Source: DASSFZ01 sp036514635
Lineage (GTDB): Bacteria > Chloroflexota > Anaerolineae > Fen-1058
NCBI GenBank assembly: GCA_036514635.1
Contig: DATBWU010000243.1
Location: 1 to 35,682, forward strand
Direction: 5' to 3'
Length of the DNA: 35,682 nucleotides
Shown here: positions 6,721-14,800 of the stretch, in pieces
How positions within the stretch are numbered: the stretch's first letter is position 1
Layout of the letters: the number at the start of each line of letters is the position of its first letter
Position numbers and translations under genes: made by a program
The notes under the pieces: generated by a model
The model's database searches: none
Seen by the model: only the letters and a program-made list of their open reading frames with translations
Told to the model about the DNA's origin: nothing

Positions 6721-9189
6721 TCATCGAGTCAGGGCTATTTGAATCTTGCCGTCTGCATGAAGCACGTCGAGGCCGGGATCGAGGGCCGGGCGAATCTCGA
6801 CCTGCGTAGCGCGGGTGATGCTCACGAGGTCGGCCTCGGCTTCGCGCAGGCGCGCAGCCAGCCCGATTTCCCCACTCGCGAGTTGCAGCCGCTTGAGTGG
6901 CGTGCCCAGCGGCAGGTTATGCTCGCTCTTGTACCGGCGGGCAGCCGTCGCCACCTCCACCAGCACCTGGCCGACCGTTTCCGCCTGCTCGTCGATCAGG
7001 CTTTCGTCCACATCGGGCCAGCGCGAGACGTGAATCGACCGAGCGCCTTCGGTCGGCGCGAAGAGTCCCGCGTAAATCTCTTCGGTGACGTGCGGCAAAA
7101 ACGGCGCGAACAACTTGAGCGTCGTCAGCAGAGCGCGATACAGTGCGTAGCGCGCGCCATCGTGCAACGGGTGAGCGGCATCGTAGAGGCGCCGCTTCGA
7201 CATTTCCAGGTAGTTATCAGCCAGGTCTTTCCAGAAGTAGTTCTCGATTTCGCTCTTGGCCGTGGCGTAGTCGTAACTGCGGAACAGCCGCGTCACCTGC
7301 TGGATCAACTGCTGCGTCCGAGACAGGATCCAGCGGTCGGCGGGCGATAGCGCGGGAAGCGCTGCGGGCAGTCGATACCCGTCGAGAAACCGCTCGCCGA
7401 AACGCGCGACGTTCCACAGTTTCGTCACCAGCTTCGCGCCGGCCTGAACCTTCTCCTCGCTGATCACCGAGTCCTTGCCAAAGCCGGTGCTCGACGACCA
7501 GTATCGAACCGCGTCGGCAGAGTAGCGCTCGATCATGTCCATCGGCGACATCGGCCCGCCGCCACGACTCTTGCTGATCTTGCCCATGCCCTCGCCGGCG
7601 ATGCCCCAACCCGAGATCGCCACTTCTTTCCAGGGCAGAACGCCGAAATGGAAGTGTGATTTCGCGATAGTGTAAAAGGCCCATGTGCGGATGATCTCGT
7701 GCGCCTGCGGTCGCAGCGAGAAAGGGAACACTTTGGCATACAGGTCTTCGTCGACCAGCCAGCGCCCGACGATCTGCGGCGTCAGCCCGGACGTCGCCCA
7801 GGTATCCATCACGTCTTGCTCCGGCACGAACGCCGTGCTGCCGCACGCGCATGGGCGCGGCGGCTGCTGATCGAGCGGATCGACGGGCAATTGCGATTCG
7901 TCGGCCAGCATCACTTCGCCGCACTGCGCGCAATACCACAGCGGAAACGGCACGCCGAAGTATCGCTGGCGCGAGATGCACCAGTCCCAGCGCAGGTTCT
8001 CCACCCACTCGCGATAACGGTTGTGCATGTGGGGCGGATGCCAGGCGACCTTCTCGCCCGCTTCGAGCAGCTCGCGCTTGAAGTCGAGCACGCGCACGAA
8101 CCACTGCAGCGTCACGATGTATTCGACCGGCGTGTCGCAGCGCTCGTGCACGCGCACCGATTGCGCGATCGGCTGCCGGGCGAGCAGCAGGCCCTGCGCA
8201 GCCAACACTTCGACGACGCGGCGTCGCGCCTCGATCACCGTCAGCTCGGCGAGGCTTGCCCTGAGCGAAGTCGAAGGGTCGCCCGCCGCCTCGGTCAATC
8301 GCCCGTCGCGGCCGATGACGATCTTGAGCGGCAGGTGATGTGCGCGCCACCACTCGATGTCGATCGTGTCGCCGAAGGTGCAGCACATCACGACGCCCGT
8401 GCCCTTCTCCGGATCGGCGGACTCGTCCTCCAGCACCGGAACCGGCTGCCCGAACAGCGGCACGCTCAACCGCCGTCCCACGACTTTGCGAAAACGCTCA
8501 TCGTTCGGATGGACGAAGGCAGCCACGCACGCAGGCAGCAGTTCGGGTCGGGTCGTGGCGATCGGCACTGTCTCACCATCTTCCAGCCGAAACGCCAGCG
8601 TGAAGAACTCGCTCTCGCGATCCAGATCGTTCAACTCGGCCTGAGCGATCGCCGTGCGGCACTCCGGGCACCAGATCGACGGCGCTTCTTGCCGGTAGGC
8701 CAACCCTTTGCGATACAGGTCGATGAACGACAGTTGCGACGTGCGCCGCGCGAGATCGTCGATCGTGCGGTAGGTATAACGCCAGTCGATCGACAATCCC
8801 AGCCGCTGCCACAACGCCTGATAATCCTGCTCGGCTGCCTCGCTCACCTCCAGGCATTTCGCGATGAAGGCGCGCCGCCCGACCTGCGCGGCGGTGATGC
8901 CGAGTCGCTTCTCGACCAGGCGCTCGGTGGGCAAGCCGTTGTCGTCGTAGCCCATCGGGTAAAACACGTTGTAGCCGTTCATGCGCCAGAAGCGCGCCAT
9001 GAAGTCGGTGTGGCTGTACGAGTAGACATGCCCCAGGTGCAGGAGACCCGACACCGTCGGCGGCGGTGTGTCGATCGAGTAGACGGGTCGAGCGTCCGTG
9101 CGCGAGAAATGATAGATGCCGGCCTCCTGCCAGAAATCGCGCAGGCGCGGCTCGGCTTCGCGTGGATTGTAGTGCTTGGAGAGTGGCAT
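6721..9189 (-). CDS. valS: Valine--tRNA ligase
   Basis: An 822-residue class I aminoacyl-tRNA synthetase from ATG 9189 (strong AGGAGGA just upstream; the frame is open upstream through the leader but that is not coding). HIGH motif: PPPTVSGLLHLGH (HLGH at 51-54). CP1 editing domain about 180-400 with IATTRPELLPACVAAFVHP. Cysteine pairs CPEC and CAQC...CAC suggest zinc-binding insertions. KMSKS loop GKISKSRGG near residue 537. C-terminal anticodon-binding helical domain from about 600. It charges tRNA-Val and edits threonine. Regulated by the upstream T-box. Odd feature: a short dispersed repeat is translated in frame as DPSTSLRASL around residues 304-314. Confidence 0.96.
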   Translation of the reverse strand: MPLSKHYNPREAEPRLRDFWQEAGIYHFSRTDARPVYSIDTPPPTVSGLLHLGHVYSYSHTDFMARFWRMNGYNVFYPMGYDDNGLPTERLVEKRLGITAAQVGRRAFIAKCLEVSEAAEQDYQALWQRLGLSIDWRYTYRTIDDLARRTSQLSFIDLYRKGLAYRQEAPSIWCPECRTAIAQAELNDLDRESEFFTLAFRLEDGETVPIATTRPELLPACVAAFVHPNDERFRKVVGRRLSVPLFGQPVPVLEDESADPEKGTGVVMCCTFGDTIDIEWWRAHHLPLKIVIGRDGRLTEAAGDPSTSLRASLAELTVIEARRRVVEVLAAQGLLLARQPIAQSVRVHERCDTPVEYIVTLQWFVRVLDFKRELLEAGEKVAWHPPHMHNRYREWVENLRWDWCISRQRYFGVPFPLWYCAQCGEVMLADESQLPVDPLDQQPPRPCACGSTAFVPEQDVMDTWATSGLTPQIVGRWLVDEDLYAKVFPFSLRPQAHEIIRTWAFYTIAKSHFHFGVLPWKEVAISGWGIAGEGMGKISKSRGGGPMSPMDMIERYSADAVRYWSSSTGFGKDSVISEEKVQAGAKLVTKLWNVARFGERFLDGYRLPAALPALSPADRWILSRTQQLIQQVTRLFRSYDYATAKSEIENYFWKDLADNYLEMSKRRLYDAAHPLHDGARYALYRALLTTLKLFAPFLPHVTEEIYAGLFAPTEGARSIHVSRWPDVDESLIDEQAETVGQVLVEVATAARRYKSEHNLPLGTPLKRLQLASGEIGLAARLREAEADLVSITRATQVEIRPALDPGLDVLHADGKIQIALTR
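8253..8280 (-). repeat. Dispersed mini-repeat inside valS
   Basis: Antisense to the gene this reads as a CCCTGAGCGAAGTCGAAGGG-type sequence, a repeat I recognise from many environmental bacterial genomes. In the valS frame it is translated as DPSTSLRA. It falls within the editing region, between TEAAG and LTVIEARRR, where family members have a short loop. Confidence 0.75.
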
Positions 9190-9203
9190 GCCTTCCTCCT
9201 TCG

Positions 9204-9280
9204 ACCTCACCCCATCCCCCAACCCCTTCCCCTCTCCCAAAGTGGGAGAGGGGAAGGGGGCCAGGGGGTTAGGGTGAGGT
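9204..9280. repeat. Long pyrimidine/purine hairpin in the valS leader
   Basis: ACCTCACCC at 9204 and GGGTGAGGT ending at 9280 are the outer ends of a long imperfect inverted repeat made of C/T-rich and G/A-rich arms (inner part CCCTCTCCCA/TGGGAGAGGG). It lies between the T-box terminator and the valS ribosome binding site. Sequences of this style are common dispersed repeats in GC-rich environmental genomes. Confidence 0.75.
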
Positions 9281-9567
9281 AAAACAAAACACCCTTCCGT
9301 CCACGAGGACGAAAGGGCGCACCTTTCGCGGTACCACCTCATTTCGCCGAGCATCGCGGCTCGGCGCACTTGCCCCCGACCGACATCGGGGTTACGCGGT
9401 AACGGGCTTACCCGTGCCGGTCTACTTTCCGCGTGCGGATTTCTTCGGCAGTCGATCCGGGCGACGTTCAGTGGCAGGTTGCTGCGGAGGCTTTCAGCCA
9501 ATGGCCTCTCTTCTCTACCAGCGCACCGGCCGCCTACTCCTCCCGGACGGAGATGTGATCGATTGTT
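9281..9567 (-). promoter_or_regulatory. T-box riboswitch leader of valS (Val GUC specifier)
   Basis: Read on the minus strand. Stem I has an AGAGAG segment followed by the distal GGCUGAAAGCC. The specifier region reads GAAC-GUC-GCCC, with the valine codon GUC at 9465-9463. An AGUAG motif follows. The T-box sequence GGUGGUACCGCG is at 9338-9327. The terminator is a 13-bp stem with two G-U pairs (9319-9307 with 9302-9290, loop 9306-9303) followed by UUUUGUUUU (9289-9281). Uncharged tRNA-Val is expected to stabilise the antiterminator and allow valS transcription. Confidence 0.95.
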
Positions 9568-9573
9568 GCCAGC

Positions 9574-9601
9574 ATTATATCCGGCTGCGCGCGGGTGTCA
9601 A
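9574..9601 (-). promoter_or_regulatory. Consensus sigma-70 promoter of valS
   Basis: TTGACA (9601-9596) and TATAAT (9579-9574) with a 16-bp spacer, both perfect consensus hexamers. Predicted start near 9567, just ahead of the T-box stem I. Confidence 0.9.
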
Positions 9602-9639
9602 CCGGGCTGCGGCCAAGCACAGGGCTTTTCCATTTTTGT

Positions 9640-9763
9640 CGCCCGGAGTCGCCCGGAGTTCAAACTCCGGGCTGAAGGCGTGGAAATCGGCTGAAGCCGA
9701 TTGACCGGCAGCCCGGTTGACCAGGCTCCACGCTTTCAGCCGGACGGTTCACCGTCCGGCGTT
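9640..9763. repeat. Cloverleaf-like multi-hairpin repeat, copy A
   Basis: Four hairpins: CCCGGAGTTCAAACTCCGGG (9652-9671), AATCGGCTGAAGCCGATT (9685-9702), AGCCCGGTTGACCAGGCT (9710-9727, one mismatch) and CCGGACGGTTCACCGTCCGG (9740-9759). Hairpins two and three are enclosed by a 15-bp closing stem (9670-9684 with 9727-9741, one G-U). A near-identical copy is at 19168-19300. No protein is supported here. Confidence 0.9.
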
Positions 9764-9813
9764 CCCGGTCGCGGCGCAGCGCCTGACTTTGGAAAGGCCC
9801 TGCGGCCAGGCAC

Positions 9814-9839
9814 CGGATGCTGCGCGCAACGGGCATCCG
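9814..9839 (-). terminator. Hairpin after the chromate transporter gene
   Basis: CGGATGC (9814-9820) pairs with GCATCCG (9833-9839), loop 12 nt, 33 bp past the transporter stop codon. No clear U-run, so the terminator call is tentative. The remainder of 9764-9871 holds nothing else I recognise. Confidence 0.45.
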
Positions 9840-9871
9840 TTTATTCGTTACCCATCCGTTGCCTCGCGCCT

Positions 9872-11008
9872 CTACGGGAACAAGGCCGCGCTCAGCAGGC
9901 CGACCACCGCCCCGCCCAGCACCAACCAAGTCGAGTTGACTTTGAATCGGAGCAACAGCACAGCAGCGGCCAGCCCCAGCACGAGGGTCAACCCATCGAC
10001 GAACGCGGCCTGCGCCAATTGAATGGTCACGGCGGCCATCAAGCCCAATGATGTGACGTTCACGCCGTCGAGCAGGCCACTCGCCCAGGGCGAATGTCGC
10101 AGGCGTGGAATGATGGGATTGCTGATCGCGACGAAGACGAACGACGGCAAGAAGATGCCGATCGTCGCCAGCAGCGCGCCGGGCACGCCGCCGAGGATGT
10201 AGCCGATGAACGTCGCCGTCGTGAAGACCGGGCCGGGCGTCACCTGCCCGATGGCGACTGCGTCGATCAACTGTTGATCCGTCAGCCAGCCCAATCGAAC
10301 GACGAAGTCGGCGCGCAGAAAGGCGAGCAGCACGTAGCCACTGCCGTACAACACCGAGCCGATCTTGAGGAAGGTGAGGAACAGCGTCGAGAGGCTGAAT
10401 GGCACGGCAGCCGACGCAAGCGCCGGCAGGCCGAACCCCGCAAGTGGCACGAGCGTTCCACGAAAGCCCAATCGCCTGAGTCGGGCCGCGTTTTGAATCA
10501 GCATGACGACCAGGCCGCCCGCAAGAAGCAGCGCGATCTCGTTGAGGCCGAGGAAGTACAGCGCCAGCACGGCCAGCCCGACCGTCGCCGTAAGCGGGCC
10601 TTTGACCGCCTTTTGCCCCAATCCCCAGAGCGCCTGCGCGATGATGGCGATGATGACAGGCTTGACGCCGTACAACAACCAGCCCGCTTGGGCTGTCCTG
10701 CCGAACTGAGCGTACGCCCAGGCCAACGCCATCACGATCAGCATCGCCGGCAAGATGAAACACGCGCCGCCGGCGATCAACCCGGGCCAGCCCGCGCGCA
10801 CAAAACCGATATGGATCGCCATCTCGGTCGAGTTCGGGCCGGGGATCAGGTTCGTTGCGCCGAGCAGATCGAGAAAATGCTGATCGTCGATCCACTTGCG
10901 GCGTGTCACCACCTCGTCGCGCATCATCGCGACGTGCGCGGCCGGGCCGCCGAAGGCCGTCAGGCCGAGCTTGAGGAAGAGCCGGGCGACTTCGGCCAGG
11001 GGAGACAT
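9872..11008 (-). CDS. chrA: Chromate transporter, long-chain ChrA type
   Basis: A 378-residue membrane protein with two homologous CHR domains. The first has FLKLGLTAFGGPAAHVAMM and LIPGPNSTEMAIHIGF. The second has FLKIGSVLYGSGYVLLAFL and GQVTPGPVFTTATFIGYIL. The paired FGGP/GSGY and PGP motifs are characteristic of the CHR superfamily, whose members export chromate, probably with protons. The start at 11008 overlaps the stop of the upstream gene by one base (TGATG), implying translational coupling. Substrate not provable here; some CHR proteins have no chromate phenotype. Confidence 0.92.
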   Translation of the reverse strand: MSPLAEVARLFLKLGLTAFGGPAAHVAMMRDEVVTRRKWIDDQHFLDLLGATNLIPGPNSTEMAIHIGFVRAGWPGLIAGGACFILPAMLIVMALAWAYAQFGRTAQAGWLLYGVKPVIIAIIAQALWGLGQKAVKGPLTATVGLAVLALYFLGLNEIALLLAGGLVVMLIQNAARLRRLGFRGTLVPLAGFGLPALASAAVPFSLSTLFLTFLKIGSVLYGSGYVLLAFLRADFVVRLGWLTDQQLIDAVAIGQVTPGPVFTTATFIGYILGGVPGALLATIGIFLPSFVFVAISNPIIPRLRHSPWASGLLDGVNVTSLGLMAAVTIQLAQAAFVDGLTLVLGLAAAVLLLRFKVNSTWLVLGGAVVGLLSAALFP

Positions 11009-11679
11009 CACACGTTGGGGAACTTGCCCGCCGCATCTCGCACGACCGGCCCGTGCCCGACACACACAATCCGCGCGCCGAGCGCAGCCTGCTTGAGGGC
11101 AGATGCTCTGGCCTTGCCCTCGTCCCACGTATTGTATCCGCGCGACACGCGCAGCCCGCCTTTCCCCGACACCATCGAGTCGCCGCCGAAGAGCACGCCC
11201 GAGGACGGCAAGAACAATGAGAGATGGCCCGGCGTGTGTCCCGGCGTCTCGACGACGCGCAGCCCGCCCAGCACGGGAAGCGTTTGCCCTTCGGCGAGGA
11301 TCTCATCGACCTGCGCCGGCTTCGCCTTGAACACCGGCGCAACCAGCTTCATCAGCATCTTGAGTACGCCGCGCGTCTTCAACTCGCGCGCCGAGCGGCC
11401 CGCCGCGATGGCGCCCGCCTCGACGCGCGACGCATACACGCGCGCGCCTGTAACTGCCTGGAGCGCCGCCAGGCTGCCGACGTGATCGCCGTCGGCGTGC
11501 GTGATCACGATCCGCTTCAGATCCTCCGGCTTGCGCCCGATCCCCGTGATGGTCTTCAGGATCCGCTGATCGTTGCCGGGCAGCCCCGTATCGATCAGCG
11601 TAAGCCCATCGCCGTCGACGATCAGATAGCAGTTGACGATCGGGCTGGGAATGACGTGGACGCCGGTGATGATTTCCAT
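11008..11679 (-). CDS. Metallo-beta-lactamase fold hydrolase
   Basis: A 223-residue MBL-fold protein. The metal-binding signature is THADGDHVG (about residues 60-68), with DTGLPGN before it, ETPGHTPGHLSLF (third metal histidine) and FGGDSM (bridging aspartate), then CVGHGPV near the end. Of the glyoxalase II-like or lactonase-like type; substrate unknown. It is first in a two-gene unit with chrA (overlapping TGATG). A TATAAT only six bases before the ATG suggests a leaderless transcript. Confidence 0.9.
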   Translation of the reverse strand: MEIITGVHVIPSPIVNCYLIVDGDGLTLIDTGLPGNDQRILKTITGIGRKPEDLKRIVITHADGDHVGSLAALQAVTGARVYASRVEAGAIAAGRSARELKTRGVLKMLMKLVAPVFKAKPAQVDEILAEGQTLPVLGGLRVVETPGHTPGHLSLFLPSSGVLFGGDSMVSGKGGLRVSRGYNTWDEGKARASALKQAALGARIVCVGHGPVVRDAAGKFPNV

Positions 11680-11685
11680 TCGGCG

Positions 11686-11691
11686 ATTATA
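11686..11691 (-). promoter_or_regulatory. -10 box implying a leaderless mRNA for the MBL gene
   Basis: TATAAT on the minus strand, separated by six bases (CGCCGA) from the ATG at 11679, so transcription would begin at or beside the start codon. No Shine-Dalgarno sequence is possible. No good -35 box is visible. Confidence 0.55.
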
Positions 11692-11760
11692 TCAGTTCGC
11701 AGCAGCGCCGTTCCAAACCGCCGCCTAACCTTGTTGAGCGCGAATGTGCCTGCCGTCACC

Positions 11761-11789
11761 TTGTCGCTGCCTATGTTCTGTGCTAAACT
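11761..11789 (+). promoter_or_regulatory. Candidate promoter of the histidine kinase pair
   Basis: TTGTCG (11761-11766), 17-bp spacer, TAAACT (11784-11789). Start near 11796, about 80 bp before the likely start codon. The -35 and -10 each deviate from consensus. Confidence 0.5.
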
Positions 11790-11874
11790 CAGCCCGGTAC
11801 GCTCGACTAATCCGCGGATCAGCCGGCCGCGTCGTGCTTGAGATCACCTGCGAAATCACTCCCCGTTGCTATCG

Positions 11875-14800
11875 ATGCTAAGTACCGACATGAATTCACG
11901 CCGTCGATCACAACCGCGATTGCTACGAGAGAGTCCCCTGACACTGGCATTGGGCGGCGCGGCGATCGTTCTTCTCATCCTGAATTGGTCTACGCCGAGC
12001 CAGCCTACCCCCTGGCTCTTCGCGCTGGGCTGGGCGGTGATGTACGCCACGGCCCGATTTCTCAGCACTTCCTTCCTGGGCGGCGACTTCAGCTTCGATC
12101 ACGTCCTGCTGTCGGCGGCTTTTCTCTCGCTCGGCCTTCCGGTCGCCGTGGGCATCGGTGTGGCCGGCATTCTGCTGGATCAAATCGGGCGTCTCGTCGT
12201 GCGCGCCCAGTTTCGGCTGAGACCCCAGAGCGCGAAGAGCATTTTCGGCGCGCTGGGTCGCGCCCTGGCGCAGACTGGCTTTTGCCTGGGCGTGGGCGCT
12301 TGGGTGTTTCACCTGGCCGGCGGGGAAGCCCCGCTGACCGACGCCGGCATCCTTAACCTTCCTGCACTGGTCGCGCTGTTCCTCGCCTACGGCCTGGCGG
12401 CTATCTTCCTCCGCGTGTTGAACGCCTACACGACCGAACACCCGGCGCGGACCCGATGGCTGGAAAAGATTCTCCAGGGTGTGGTGCTCGACCTGGTGCC
12501 GCTGGTGCTCTCGCCGCTGCTGGCCGTAATGTACCTGCGCGTCAGCGCGCTGCTGTTCGCCGAGATGGCCGCCGGCATGGTCTTCGTCATGCTGCTCGTG
12601 CGCCGGGTCAACGTCATCGAGACTGCGCTGCAACAGCGCACGCGCGAGCGCGCGTCGGTCAGCGCCATCGGCCAGGCCATCGTCAGCAGTCTCGACCTGC
12701 CGGAGCTGCTGGAAGCCATCCATCAGCAAATCGGCCCGCTGATGGATGCGCGCAACTTCTACGTCGCGCTGTACAACGAAGATTACGACGAGCTGTCCTT
12801 CCCGCTGGTGTACGAGGACGGCCAGTTGGTGCGCTATCGCAGCCGCAGCGCCAGTAACGGTCTGACCGAGTACGTCCTGCGCACACGGACACCGCTGTTC
12901 ATCCCGTCCGATGTGGCCGGCACGATCCGGCGACTCAACCTCGATCCGCTGCCCGGTAGAATCGCGCGGTGCTGGCTGGGTGTGCCGATCACGATCGGCG
13001 ACCGGGCGCTGGGCGTGATCGCCGTTCAGAGTCACGATCAGTCCGGCGCGTACAACACCGACGATCTCGAATTACTCTCGACGATCGCGTCGCAGACCGC
13101 CATCGCCATCGAAAACGCGCAGTTGTACGCCTCCACGCGGCGGCGCGCCGCCGAGCTCGCCATTCTCAACTCGGTGTCCACCGCCGTCGGTTCCTTGCTG
13201 AACCTCGATCAGGTGATGGAAGCCATCGTGAGCTCGGTCGGCCCGGTGATCGGCTGCCAGAAAGCGGCGATCCTGCTGGCCCAGGAAGGCGGGCGCATTT
13301 TCGCACCGACGGCCTCGCGCGGCCTGAGCCGCGACTTCCTCGGCCAGATGTCGGCGATGATGCGCGCCGCGCGCGGCGAAACGTCGGCGTCCAGCATCGA
13401 GCGCCAGCCGCTGATCGTCAACGACGTGCGCTCGGACCCGCGCTTCGAGAACTTCCACGATCCGATCGAGACCGAAGACATCCGCGCCTTCGCCGACATG
13501 CCGCTTCAGGCGCGCGATCACATCATCGGCACGCTGGCCGTGTTCTACACCGAGGCGCACCGCTTCACCCTGGCCGAGCTGGATCTGCTGACCACGTTCG
13601 CCAACCAGGCCGCCGTCGCCGTCGCCAACGCCTCGCTGTTTGCCCAGACCGACCGGGCGCTGGCTCGCCGCATCGAAGAGTTGGCCGCGCTGGAAGAAAT
13701 CGGGCGCGAACTGACCAGCACGCTCGACTTCAACCGGGTCATCGAGCGCGTGCTGGACGCGGCCATCGAGTTCGCCGGGTCCTCGCGCGGCCTGGTGGCG
13801 CTGTACGACAGCGACCGGCGCAGACTTCGGCTGACGGCGACGCGCGGGCATTCACCCGACGTGCTCGGCGACGGCCGCGCCGAGCAATGGCTGGCCGGGC
13901 ATGCCTTCATTGCCGATGCCTTTCGGAACGGCTCGACGATCTCGATCGATGATGTCCTGGATGATCCAAACTATCAGGCGCTCGACCCGTCGATCCGATC
14001 GCTGCTGATCGTCCCGATCCGGCGCGAGGGCCAATCGCTGGGCGTGATCCAACTCGCCAGCGATCGGCGCGCGGCCTTCAGTCAGGACGTGGCCTCTTTC
14101 GTCGGCCAGTTGGCGACGCAGGCCGCCATCGCCATCCACAACGCGCAGTTGTACCAGCAGACCCAGAACCGCCTGCGCGAAATGTCGATCCTGTTCGAGC
14201 TCAGCCGCGAAGTCACGTCGCTGCTCGACCTGCCCGAACTGGGCCGTCAATTGACGACCCAACTGGCGCGGGCGCTGGGCACGACGCACTGCACGCTGGA
14301 GCTGGTGCGGCCGAACGCGGGCGCGCTCGAATGGATCGCCCAATACACCGCCCCCGGCTCCGACCCGATCCATCTGCCTTCGGCGTTCGGCGGCGATCTG
14401 CGCCCGCTGAACGCCGACGTGTTACAACACAGCCGCCAGCCCGTGATCGTCGACGCCAACACCGCCGTCCAGGTCGAATTCCTGCGCGCGCAAAAACTGC
14501 ACGCGCTGCTCGGCCTGCCGTTGATCGCCGGCAACCAGATGATCGGGCGGGTGATCTGGATGCACAGCCTGCCGCGCGCCGCATTCAGCGCCGACGAGAT
14601 TCGCTTTGCCCAGACCCTGGCGAACCAGGCCGGCATCGCATTGGAGAACGCGCGGCTGTTCAACGAACGCGCGCGCCGCGTCAACGACCTGGCGCAGTTG
14701 TACCAGGCCAGCCTGGCGCTGGCCTCCAGCATCGAGTTTGACGAGGCGCTCAACCGCATCGCCGCCATCGCGCGCGAGATCACCGGCTCGGACGCGGTGA

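Noticed and set aside
7699..9282. Long plus-strand open frame antisense to valS
   Set aside because: Arg/His/Gln-rich translation without domain features; a shadow of the valS frame in GC-rich DNA.
9640..9763. tRNA gene suggested by the cloverleaf shape
   Set aside because: No TTCGANTC-type T-loop with a proper 7-bp acceptor stem and no anticodon arm of correct size; the hairpins are too long.
9660..11342. Long minus-strand open frame overlapping chrA and the MBL gene
   Set aside because: Out-of-frame Arg-rich translation; the two real genes have full motifs and coupled start and stop.
10094..11485. Long plus-strand open frame antisense to chrA and the MBL gene
   Set aside because: Highly charged antisense translation of membrane-protein codons.
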